Assembly: GCF_001641265.1 (NCBI RefSeq)
Contig: NW_020167552.1
Coordinates: 1-64,000, forward strand
DNA length: 64,000 nucleotides
Source of the DNA: Pseudogymnoascus destructans
Taxonomy: Eukaryota > Ascomycota > Leotiomycetes > Thelebolales > Thelebolaceae
Direction of reading: 5' to 3'
In this document: piece by piece, positions 1-10,580 of the stretch
Position numbering within the stretch: position 1 is the first letter of the stretch
How the letters are laid out: each line of letters starts with the position of its first letter
Translations under genes and position numbers: made by a program
Notes under the pieces: model-generated
Database searches by the model: none
The model's input: only the letters and a program-made list of their open reading frames with translations
Told to the model about the DNA's origin: nothing

Positions 1-224
1 TGTGTGGAGCAAATATATGTGAGCACGTGACCCAAGATGACTAACACAGTAGTATTATCCAACTCTGTATGCGGCTCTTACTATAATATAACCCCCGTAT
101 TCAACAGGAGGTCTTCAAGCAACATATAGTGAATCATAATGGACTTAAGCCCAGATACAACATATACAGCTGAGGATTTTGGCAATCCAAATCGTCGGCG
201 AAGGCGCAAGTGGCCAACTTATAG

Positions 225-3200
225 TGCAAACCTCGAAGACATGTTGCACATCGGACTACACAAATAGGCCAGGCAGAGGCTGTACGGAGACGACACCTGC
301 AGCTTCCTATTCCTAATAATGAAACAAGTAGCATCCAAACCTGTATAATACCTCCCTCGCTAACATTAAACCAGCCAGAAGACTACTACACAATGTATGA
401 TAGTGACAGCAATAGTAGTCCTGCCTTTATCTCCAACGATCAACCGGCCAACACAGGATCTAATATGCCAATTATGGAGCCAGGCTCTTCCTATACATGT
501 TCAAAGGACGCTCTTTATTGTGACGATTATAATAGCATGGCTATGGGGGACAACAGCTCGGATAGTAACTCTGTAGAGAGTGAAAACACTCCCAAGATTC
601 ATTTTACAAGCAATGAGGTCATTGATCTATCTGCACTGAACCCTCGCTCAGCGCCAGTATCTGACTTTACAATGGCATTCGGACTCTGGTGCGATACACA
701 CCGGGTTACCCGGCAGACTTATAAGGCTTTACTCCAAGTTTTACGACTTCTTCCAAATGAGGAGTTTCGACAGCTCCAGAAAACCTTGCAACACTCCAAA
801 AGTGGTGCCGTCGTCGCCTTCCTTTACTACCGCTCCAAAGATCAGTTGTTGATGTCCGGATGGATAAACAGCCATCAGGCAATGCAGCAACGTCCCAAAG
901 CTATATATACTTCTTTGACCCGCGGGTTATCGCTGCCACTATACTATCATCAACACTCGGTCAGCCAATACACCAAGGAATGGCCGAGATTGTAGACAAT
1001 CCATCCGAGTTTTACCATTCCCGTGCATGGGGCTCTTCAATTCGGACCTGTGGCAGCGACTTTGCCCTATATAAAGGTGGAGAGCCAATATTTCCCTCAG
1101 ACTTTGTCCAGTATAAGTGCAAAAGTCAGACCTGTTGTAGCTCCACCTCCAAGCATACAGGGCAGGTAGTGTTTGTTGGGCGTGATAGACGGGAACTGTC
1201 TACTACTATCAATACAGTACTCCTTCATATCAGGCCTTTATTGCATCGAAACGACATACTATACCAGTCCCGTGGACTACAGGAGGAAATTAGAAAGCTG
1301 TCAACAAGTGAGCGCATTATTGACAACGAGGGTTTAGTCTGGGTCCAGCCAAACCAGGTATTACACCGTCGACCCGATATTAGCATCCAGTGGGGTGATG
1401 GTACTATACGGACACCCTGGGCAGTTACTAAGATCTTTACCAAGGCCCATGGCATCGTTGATATCCAGAAGAGTACACCAATACGTGGGGGGCTAGAGAT
1501 TAAGCAATACGGCCGAGAGTACCTTATGGCTACAGTTATGGCAGGAGTACTGTCACTGCCCCTCATTATGTTTATTGACGTGGACTATACCGCAACATGT
1601 ACCGCTCAGTTACTGGAGTATATATGATGCCAGCTGGGCTTGGTATTGAGCAGCGACAAAGGAGCATGAATAGTCATACTCTAACCCTTGGGCCCCATGG
1701 TTCTCAGCTTGATGCTACAGTATCGGTCCTCCGAACATGTATAGGGGCCCTTGAGCGTGGAAGCCCAATGGTTATTAGAGGAGTAAAGACAGTAGTATGG
1801 GCCCCGTTAATTACTATTCTAGGTGATATGAAAGGGCAACAACAGTCAGCTGGTTTTCTTTCCCCAAGGGCTAACCTCTGCTGTCGGTTCTGTGATGCAA
1901 GCCTTGATACAAGGGCTGATCTCAGAAGAGATATTGCACGCCATGGTCGGTTCCACTACCAAGTACAGGACCTACGCATGCAGATGGATAAACTTACCTC
2001 AAAGTCAACTCGGTTACAATTTGGTCGCCGACATGGGTTAGCTGACCAGCCATCTGCCTTACAGTCTGTAATACCAGCACTTGACATTATTATAAGCCGC
2101 CCCCCCGATCCAGCACACAGTGAGTTCCTTGGTATCGTTCGGAGACTATATCCAATATTATATGGGCCATTGCTAACTCCAGTTGCCCAGGTTGAGTTTA
2201 CTAAACAGTTCCAGACATATACGTTCCCGCCTGGCTGGAGTCGAATCCAATCGCCAGAGAAGCACATACGGTCCTGGTCAATGAGCGAGTGTGGGAAGGC
2301 GTCAATTATCGTGCCATTAATACTTCGCGGTTGGCTAAAGACTATCCATATACGGCATACGTTCCAGCTAGCCCTTGCCCGCGAATGTCCAGTGACACAC
2401 CGGCCTATACATACCAGAACTGATGTAGATTTCATTGTCCGTGCCTTTGGTCATATTGCACGGAGTAATTCCTTCGTGTCCTCAACTAGCCTCACGAGTA
2501 AGGAGCGGCTAGAATTCCACAATGTCATATTGGAGGGGAGAGCTAGTTTTTTATGTCTTATGAAAGCTGCAGCGAAGTCGTCAGAGAGTGTAGAAACTAG
2601 ACAACCTTCTCGTAGTAGGAGAAGCCCTGCGCTTCTATCCCTCTATACTCGAATAGTTACGTCCAAAGTGGTTCCGATACTGAGACAAGTACGGACGACC
2701 AAGGCAACAATACTCAAGATAGTTCTTGTATTCCTGGTTATGCAGGCAGACTTCCGAATTACCATATTGCGTTACATTTTAACCAAATGATGGAGGAGTA
2801 CGGGGTTGTCTGGAATACAAATGTGTTCTGGGGAGAGGATAAGCACAAGTTTTTCAAGGAGGCAGTTACTCAGACAAATCATAGACGACCCGAGCGTGAC
2901 TTACTTATCCAGGAGTGTATATTCTCAACGCTACGGTATACTCTGTGTGGTGCCTTCTCCACACATGTATAGAGATCTCTGCTCAGATTATGAGGATTCG
3001 GGACAGCTGCCCAGCTGTATTCGAAACCCTACTAACTGTTGCTGACAGGCGAGTATTAACATCACAGTCAGGGGTTCACCGGAATATACATTCTAACAAC
3101 TTGCATATTGATGCCCGAGTACAGGGTGATTTATCAAGCAAAGCATGCGTCCTACAGGAACTGCCTATCAAAGCTCGACAGTTTACCATACCCTTTTTAA

Positions 3201-3619
3201 ATATGTTCGAAGGAACCCTTACTAAATATGGCTACCACTCGGTATTGTTTGGTAATACCCGTTTCCGCTGGTATGAGAAATTGACATATTCTATTATAGA
3301 TAGTTCCCGACGGCGAACACTACAGCAGAATGATATAGTGCTAACTATTGACAGCACGTTTGGCAGGATAATTGGCTTGTTTACTTATGCCCCTAGTCCT
3401 GATCAGTTGCCCCACGTCTTCATTCTTATAAATAAGTTGGTTCAGAATAGTAACTTAGATACAATGCTTAACCTTCCTATATTTACCCAAACCTCAGCCC
3501 GTCAAATTGTCACCCTGCCGCAACTTAAGGCAGATGAGATATATATGGTACCCTCTCCAAATAGCGAACTCTATCCAAATCAGTATATTCGTTGTACTTG
3601 GGACGTACGCTTCCAGTAG
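225..3619 (+). pseudogene. Degenerate Plavaka-like DNA transposase (KDZ/Tnp2-type superfamily)
   Basis: Several overlapping reading frames together spell one long transposase-like protein, so this is a decayed gene and not several genes. Visible in order: FGLWCDTHRVTRQTYKALL near 690, YIYFFDPRVI and GMAEIVDNPSEF near 910-1010, WGSSIRT near 1035, TLGPHGS near 1685, GDMKGQQQSAGF near 1830 followed by the CCRFC cysteine cluster, and GEDKHKFFKEAV near 2840. From memory these resemble fungal Plavaka-type cut-and-paste transposases. The frame switches near 775, near 1577, between about 2600 and 2740, and again near 2910-2975. The first switch fits loss of one base. The frame is open from 225 with no ATG until 393, so the true N-terminus (probably with a zinc finger) is upstream or lost. 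It is almost certainly inactive unless supplied in trans. Family assignment is by motif memory only. Confidence 0.62.
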
Positions 3620-3720
3620 TAAGCGGATTGTCAAGCGCCCTCTATACATGTTCCATCACTTTGGTGGGGTCTATTGGCCAAATCAACCTCCGGATATCAA
3701 CTCTCAACTTCTTCCTTCAA

Positions 3721-3759
3721 CCACCACCACCAACAACAACAACAACAACAACAACAACA
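3721..3759. repeat. CCA/CAA trinucleotide microsatellite
   Basis: A short CCA run passes into about nine CAA units. It lies between the broken transposase and the helicase gene, about 290 bases before the helicase leader intron, so it may be part of the leader or promoter. Long glutamine or threonine runs read from it are artefacts of the repeat. Confidence 0.85.
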
Positions 3760-4046
3760 TGTGCTGTCTGGCTGTTCTTTGGCCCTTGGAATAGCTTCGA
3801 GTAAGTGCAACTATCTATTACTTTGTTTATTTCCTTTTACATTCATCTTACTGACCAAACGAAGCTATCTACAAGCTGGTGTGAGGCCAACTGGCCAAAC
3901 CTGGCCAAATATCGAAGAGCATCATTGCCAATACTCAAATTCACTCACTCCAACACCAACACACTGTGCGACCAACTTGTTTTACCTCATTTCCACACCA
4001 ACAACCTCACTGGCGCTGTTTTGAAATTCACCCGGGTGAATTGAAG

Positions 4047-7000
4047 GTGAGAACCCTAGAATATCCCGAACATGTACAGAGGCATGGTTCTAATACCTCT
4101 AGAACAATTACTATGTCGACCACACCCCCTTCCAAACGCGCAAAGACGCATGGCATTCCTCAGAAATCCGAACCAAAGGCTCAAAAGGAGCCAAACCCAT
4201 CCGGAAGCAGCTCTGCAAAGAATGAGGTAAGGTGCCCCTCTCTGAACATGTACACGGGACTAATACAGCAATAGACTTCAAGGAAGCGCGCTGCAGCCTT
4301 GCAGTATCAGGTGACAAAGTGGGCACCGGGGAACCCACTCAACGACATGTCAAGGCTGGCCGAATCGTCAGTTGCTGGATACCTTGGCTATACCGACACC
4401 ATCCACTTACGCCACCTGAAATGGTCATGGCCTGTAATGAAGGGAGCAATGGTATTCGAAACCACTCTGAAGAACAAGCTACAGACCAATGCAACTTCCA
4501 TATTGGAGGCTTCAATCGACGATGCTGATGCATATGAATTTGAGGCCAATATCGACACTCTTATTTCAGCTTTCGATGCTCGAACCGAAGAGGACAACGC
4601 AGATACGGAGAACACAACCCGAGCACTTACACTGCTATTTGCTGGGATTATACACCACGTTGCCAATGCCCTTGAAGATATGGACCTATTGACCCATGAC
4701 GACCCTGAGCTAAAGGCGCAGTTTACCAATCTACGCGTTCATCAGTCAGGTGTGAAGGGGTTCTTTGTCCCAGCGTTCGACATGAAGGCAGTGCTTGCCC
4801 CTACACTTGGCCCGCTTGTTTTACATAGCGAGCATGCCATGGAGCGGTATTCAAGAGCTTATACGTGTATTCGCTACCTACTTTATCATACTACAACGTC
4901 GAAGTTTGCTACGATCAAAGGCAAACTTACAAAGGGCACCTATTTCGAATCTGGAAGTGTACTTCAAGACAGGCTCCCATCTTGGATGGGCAGTGATACT
5001 GTGGTTGAGATTCCTGGAGCGACTTCCATCATTGGTCTTATGAACCAAGACAAGCACATCCCACTCCAGGTTACCCTCCAGTTTGTCCATGAGGAGGGAA
5101 CAGATGATAATGAGGATCTTCTGCGTCATATGAATTCATACCTGAAGCGAAAGAAGATCCGATTGTTGAAGGACAGCGTTGACTACAAGCATGAGATTCG
5201 AGACTTCGAGATCGCACCCCAGTGGCGTGATCACCTACGCCATGAGCTTCTGCTCCCGCGGCTCAGATGCGACTTCAGCACCCTTACCTTGGTCTCAACT
5301 ACTCTTCCTGATACAGACTGCGGCCCTGTACATGTTCCAGAGGAGGGCTCATGGATCATCTACGACAATGACAATCCTGATGTTGTTATACCATGGACTG
5401 ATGTGCTCGACATCCTTCAATCTGGTACCTATTTCCGCATCGACTATTCCCTCAAAGTTGTTGATGCAGATGAGGATGGGCCGTATCCTTATGAGTTCGA
5501 TGGGGGCCCTATCCAGGTTTGTAGCATCAACGAGAGCACAATAGCTACAGTCAATAACGCATCTACTGGAGAGACTACTACCGGAGAAGATTTTACAGCC
5601 GTTGTAGGCCCTTCGCCTCCACTCCCTCCCACTCAACATGACATAAAGGGGAAAGGCCCTGAGGTCCCAACAGGTCCACACACAGCGAAGATGATGCGCG
5701 ATAAACCTGCACTATCATACTTGGAAGGGGTCCTTTCAGGATCAAACCATCACGGGATCCGTGGCATGGTAACTCCTACGAAATTGTTTGGTGATTGCAA
5801 CTCTGCAGAATCGCAAGCATGGCACCTTGGTGTCGACGTATCAACCCCAGCTGGCATTGAGGCATTTATCCGAAAGGTTATCGGTACTCTACGTGTTGCT
5901 AATGTTGCGCCAAAGAAGGCCCTAAACTTGGCTGGCCTGCCTTCAATTGTTCAGCAAGAGATTCAGAGTGGAATGGCTGCTGCCACTTCTACAACTCTAA
6001 ATGCAGACGTAAGCATCCAACTCTGTACATGTACAGAGACACCACTAACGCTAATTGCGATATAGCTTCCAGTAACAAGCGAGGATGCAACAAGTATGGA
6101 AGACTTTTATAAGATGCAAAAGCTCTTCACGGGGGATGAGTCCCAGACAGGCCCTCCTCTCGATGCCTGCCTTATAATCGCAGACGCTCATTTCGACACA
6201 TGGCATGATAAGGAGCACACTCTTGCCAAATATGTTCTACGGTCACTCCCAACAGTACAAATCCGGCCTCTTGGCCACCAGGTTACCGGGTTCTTGTGGA
6301 TGATCCTCAAAGCTTACGGTTATACACACGCTCCAACAAAGGAAGGGCAACTTCAAGCCGACGAACTTCAAACAGCTCGCACATATGGCGGGGTACTTGT
6401 CAATAATATGGGCTTGGGGAAAACCTACACCTCATGTTTGTATCTCGAGTGGGTCATCCAGTTCTTTACACCAGAGACGCCAGGTAATTACAGACCGCAT
6501 TTGATATTGGCGCCAGCTGGGCCGGTGATAGAGCAATGGAGGCTCGACATAACAAAGAACTTCAAGGGAATCAACCTGATCCTTGCATACGGGGACTCGC
6601 CACCAGACGGAGCTTCCTCATTACGGTGGATTTCATCCAAGGCAATGCGAAGCCACCCCCATAGTCCGAAGAAGTTTCCGGCCGGTCTCCGTTTTATATT
6701 TGACCAAAACAACCGAATGGCTGCCAAGACAGTAATCCTTACGTCTTATGACACGCTTGCCGCTCGAACACTTCAGAAACCGCGTCGACAGCCTGGCGAT
6801 ACTACCCAGTTTAAGCCGTCAGAATGGATTGGAAGATGGAAGGGTGTCTTTCACACCGTTATTATGGATGAAGGCCACAAAGTGCGAAATCCTCTAACTA
6901 ACATCCATGTGGCAGTTGCAAGGTTGAACGCGTGGCATCATTGGTTTATTACTGGTACACCAATTCAGAATCAGAGCTCTGTAAGTCAGACCACTCCTGT

Positions 7001-9147
7001 ACATGTACAGAGCTAGGCTAATTGATAAAAGGATATTCTTGGACCTCTCAACATTCTATGGCCTCAGATATCAAAGTCCCTCTCTTCGACAGAGGAGAGA
7101 TCTACATGGGTAGATTCACTCAACGGCAATTCCAAGGACTTCGAGCTCCTACTTCTGCCAGATGTACTGCACACGTCGTGGAAGAACCTCATCGCTACAG
7201 ACCCTTATCGTGTCCGAACACTTATCAACAGTAAGGACAAGACAACTATAAACAAGTTGTACAGATGCTTGGAGCAATTGCTTCTCCTTCATCAGTCAAC
7301 TGCAACATCAATCCCTACGGACTGCCACGGAGGACGTTTGTCGCTGAAGAATCTGATGCCGCCGTACGAAATTACCACTGTCCAGCTCCGAATGAACTCA
7401 GCTGAAGCTGCTGAGTACCAGATGTTTCATCAGTCCTTTGTAAAGGATTACGAAGAAGGTCTTGCGCTGTGGACAGAACAGAAACAGAGCCGTATTGATC
7501 CATCGTCAGAGATCAAGAGCTTTCCTTGTGTGACTGGCCCATTGAGGAAGATGACAGTTAATGCAGTTTCGACTATGCTAAGTCGATTTCACGACACCCT
7601 GGAGAATACAACGGTACGAAAGAAGCGACTCGATGATACAGTGGCAACCATCAATATACTTCGTACACAGGGCTTTACAGGTTTACAACTGGCGCACGCT
7701 ACTCTGCGAGCTGGCGATCGGTTAATCAAGGACGCTACTGACCTTCTTCGCCACCTTACCTTTGGTAGTCCGAAGCTGCGCTGGATTTTGAAGGATGTGA
7801 CAGATCATTGTCTCAAACAGAAACCAGACGGAGGACGGAGCAAACTGTTGTGTTCCGAGGGCATCCCAGTGTCAGCATGGTTTATCGAGACAGTTCTGAA
7901 GTCAGTATACATTCGGGCAGAGGTTCTGCATGCTGGCCTTACCGATGCCCAGCGCATTGCGCTTATTCAGGAGTTCAACAACCCCCACTCCAACCTTACG
8001 GTCTTGATTATGATGTACCAGGTCTCCTCGCAAGGCGCTAACCTGGATGGAGCATGTCATCGTGTGTGCTCGATTACCACAGCTATCAACCTGCCATCAG
8101 AGTTGCAGGTACACTATCGACCTATCAGAGTAAGTGCCCCCCTCTTACCTGGAACATGTACAGAGAAGAGGTCTAATCGTTATATAGGTGTCTCAAAAGG
8201 AAAAGGTTACAATTGTGAGGCTCTCGGTTGTGAATTCTCATGATGCCTGGCGCGAAACCAAACAGATCGACAAGAGCATTATAGATGTATTGACCAAGCT
8301 CCAATCACCTATGTCATTCCAGGCTATTGCAGACGCATTGATTAGCAGTCGGGATGAAGTGTTGGCTGCACACAATTCCAAAGAGGGCCGAAAGGCGTTG
8401 TGTGGCCGAAAGATCCTACCATTGAAGCTTCGCGCTTGGGGCGAGGTTTCTATTCCTAAGGATCCTAATTTGGTTTCACCAGAAGAGGAAGCCTTGCCAG
8501 CGGGTCGGAACATGCGAAAGCGGAAGCGTGTCCTACAAGAGCTTGAGAATACCGATGATGAAGTTGACGACCTATCTCATCAACTTGAATCTGCTGATCC
8601 AACCTATTCTCCTGCGAAATACGACACTGATAACGATTCCAACCACAGTAATGCGGTCTCTGACAACAGCGACGAGGGGGAGGGTATTACACCAGACGAA
8701 TACATTTCGGACTTCAGGAAGGCCTGGGTAAAGTTGTCGCCAGAGGATAAAGCCCTTTATGATCAAGACGAACTTGACTTCCTTGTTCTCCTAAGCATGG
8801 ATCCAGATCATCTATATACGGGTCAAGAGATTCAAGAGTCTCTTGACTCCGCCATCACTGAATGAGGCCTGCGACTCGTTATTGCCCACCGTTCTGGACA
8901 AACTAGGACTGGCATGAAGGTGTCACCCCACATCAAGTACAATGCTCTACTCAATCGCAACGAAGAGGATGACGGGCCGTTTTCTGCCCCAGTGTACTGC
9001 ACTGCTACCGACAAGGATCGGAGTGCTGCACTCCGTCGGTTTGTAAGGGGCGAAGCTGCTACAGCAACTCCTATTACAGCGTTGGTAGAGGAGGTTGCTG
9101 CTGCAACCATTGGTGACCCTGCAGCCAGCTCTGAACATGTACAAGAG
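4047..9147. repeat. Dispersed short motif GAACATGTA(C/T)AGAG, present in all five helicase-gene introns
   Basis: The core ACATGTA(C/T) with flanking GA and AGAG occurs in the introns at 4068-4081, 4244-4255, 6021-6038 (a perfect 18-bp palindrome), 6997-7013 and 8152-8165, and once outside a called intron at 9133-9147. Related copies lie in the transposase relic and an exon: 491-502, 1733-1744, 2962-2974, 3640-3653 and 5325-5336, some on the opposite strand. In the introns it sits roughly 15-22 bases after the donor and 4-12 bases before a CTAAT branch-point-like box. I did not see it in the host introns I mapped. Its function is unknown. It could be an introner relic, a splicing signal or a transposase-binding site. 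Confidence 0.8.
4113..8865 (+). CDS. Divergent SNF2-family helicase/translocase linked to the transposon block
   Basis: Five exons join in frame: 4113-4226, 4275-6008, 6066-6980, 7032-8129 and 8188-8865, giving about 1512 aa. A further intron at 4047-4102 lies in the leader. The first ~640 residues match nothing I know. The core then shows NNMGLGKT (motif I, near residue 733), an ILAPAGPVIEQW block (Ia), IMDEGHKVRN (II, near 884) and FITGTPIQN (III). The C-lobe has QVSSQGANLDG (V-like) and HYRPIRVSQKEKVTIVRL across the last intron (VI-like). Motif VI lacks the usual arginine-rich HRIGQ spacing, so ATPase activity is uncertain. The C-terminal ~200 residues are acidic. All frames are open, in contrast with the adjacent broken transposase, so the gene seems maintained or recently arrived. 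It resembles Rad5/Rad16-like SNF2 proteins only loosely. The product may help transposition or be a captured host gene; neither is shown. Confidence 0.8.
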
Positions 9148-9294
9148 CTTGCTCTACCAGAACTGATTCTTCCGTTGGACCCTCCGGTTGTCCATACCGA
9201 AGGAAAAGTCAGTGGGGATACCATGGATATTGATACCCATCTTTCCTCTAACAGCCCTTTGAGCGCTTGCCAAACCCCTTCAGGGTCAGGATAA
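8866..9294 (+). other. Open continuation of the helicase frame beyond its stop codon
   Basis: After the TGA at 8863-8865 the same frame stays open for 142 codons to a stop at 9292-9294, with protein-like composition (for example VIAHRSGQTRTGMKVSPHIKYN). This may be an original C-terminus cut off by a stop mutation, a spliced exon, or chance. A 48-nt stretch at 9113-9160 begins GT, ends AG and contains the shared intron motif; its length is a multiple of three, so removing or keeping it would not change the frame. There is no independent ATG-led gene I recognise. Confidence 0.4.
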
Positions 9295-9600
9295 AGCAAA
9301 CAGCAGCAGAGTACTATTGTTGTTTGGTATATGGCCATTAGTGGAGGATCAAACGGTTACGTCTGGAATTACTTCCGACAGTGTATATTAGAATACAGTA
9401 AATAGAGAAAATGGATCCGATTCTCTCCTAGAACCTCCCGAAACTGCTTCCACTGTAAACTCTATATTGTAATGATATTATAACCCTGTATTATAGCCCT
9501 AACATACGCTCATACACGCTTCTGACTATGACGAAACTATTGTGTTACAATGTCAGATCTATTTTGTTATTATATCCCCAAGTATACTGTAATTTGATTC

Positions 9601-9630
9601 GCTCATATATACCATTTGGTATATATGAGC
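9601..9630. repeat. Perfect 14-bp-arm palindrome with TT centre
   Basis: GCTCATATATACCA is followed by TT and then its exact reverse complement. It lies about 300 bases after the last open frame of the helicase locus and could mark an element end or form a cruciform. No function can be assigned. Confidence 0.85.
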
Positions 9631-9797
9631 TTATCTAAGATACCAATAATAGTGCTGGAATAGCTCATTGTGGAGAGGTTGTGTGGGGCAACTAGTCCTG
9701 GAATTGTGCAGGCTCTATCACTCGGCCCACATATGCCCCATACAAGATTTACTCAGCATCCTATTGGACTCTGCTAGCAGGGTCAAAAAAAAACCGG

Positions 9798-9833
9798 CGG
9801 AGGTGTTGTTCATAGGTATGAACAACACCTCCG
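9798..9833. repeat. Perfect 16-bp-arm inverted repeat
   Basis: CGGAGGTGTTGTTCAT is separated by four bases (AGGT) from its exact reverse complement. An A-run precedes it. It resembles the other short perfect hairpins in this window at 14527 and 22684 in form but not in sequence. Confidence 0.88.
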
Positions 9834-10580
9834 TAATGATATAATGTTTAATCTGCTTCGGAGATGAATCCCTGTTGTCGTCCCAAGCTACGCCGTTTGC
9901 ACCCAAAGTAATCTATTATCTGCAGCCAGTCTTCTTTCCCATAGTACATATCGCTATATTATAGTGACGCTTCTCGCAAGTTGTGCCACCGAGATTGAAG
10001 ACAATGTCGACCAAGAGGGGAGGGGATCTTCCCCGCATGATGCCCTTTAAGAATAAAACAGGCCCGTCAGCATCGATGAGCCTCGCACCTGGCGTAGGGA
10101 CCTGACTACGCAGTGCTGAGACATCATGTGGATTTCTAAGTCGTGGGCTGTTTCATTGTGTTGCTTGAGTAGCTGTGAGAATTGAGCCCCGCGATGCCTG
10201 GGGGGCGGGTCTTCAAAGCGGAGAATAGGAATACGAATCTCCACCCAAACCAGGGGATATATACCCCGAGATGGAGAAAATCACTGATTGTGGAAGAAAT
10301 CGTCGAGTTGAGGCATTGAAGATTGACGGTAATCTCCATCGTCGCAGATCGTGTTTGAACTTCTCACTATGTGGTGGACGCCGGTAAGTGCTTGCAAAGG
10401 CTTCGTCTGTTTATGTTTGCTCTATCTCTATCGCCCGATCGTAAATGAATCGTAAATGAAACTCCGCTCGATATCGCCAATCGCACATAAGAAACCCAGA
10501 ATTCGCCACCAGTCCTAACCGCATCGTCGTCGCTCAGTATCTACACTCGCAGGCACGGCAACATCTGCACCGAGTCTCCT

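Larger units (their letters stand above)
9295..10580. other. Gene-poor stretch between the transposon block and host genes
   Basis: No convincing gene. The first part is AT-rich and holds two perfect hairpins, listed separately. No terminal inverted repeat matching the start of the window could be found, so the right edge of the accessory block is not defined. From about 10380 onward the base composition resembles host DNA and the sequence is probably 3' flank of the next gene. Confidence 0.6.

Noticed and set aside
2936..2986. Intron with the ACATGTATAGAG motif in the transposase relic
   Set aside because: GT and AG sites are present, but no combination joins the flanking frames; a frameshift is simpler.
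1..9900. Terminal inverted repeats bounding the transposon block
   Set aside because: I compared 1-390 with 9300-9900 by eye on both strands and found only short AT-rich matches such as ATATAACCC; nothing convincing. The left end may lie outside the window.
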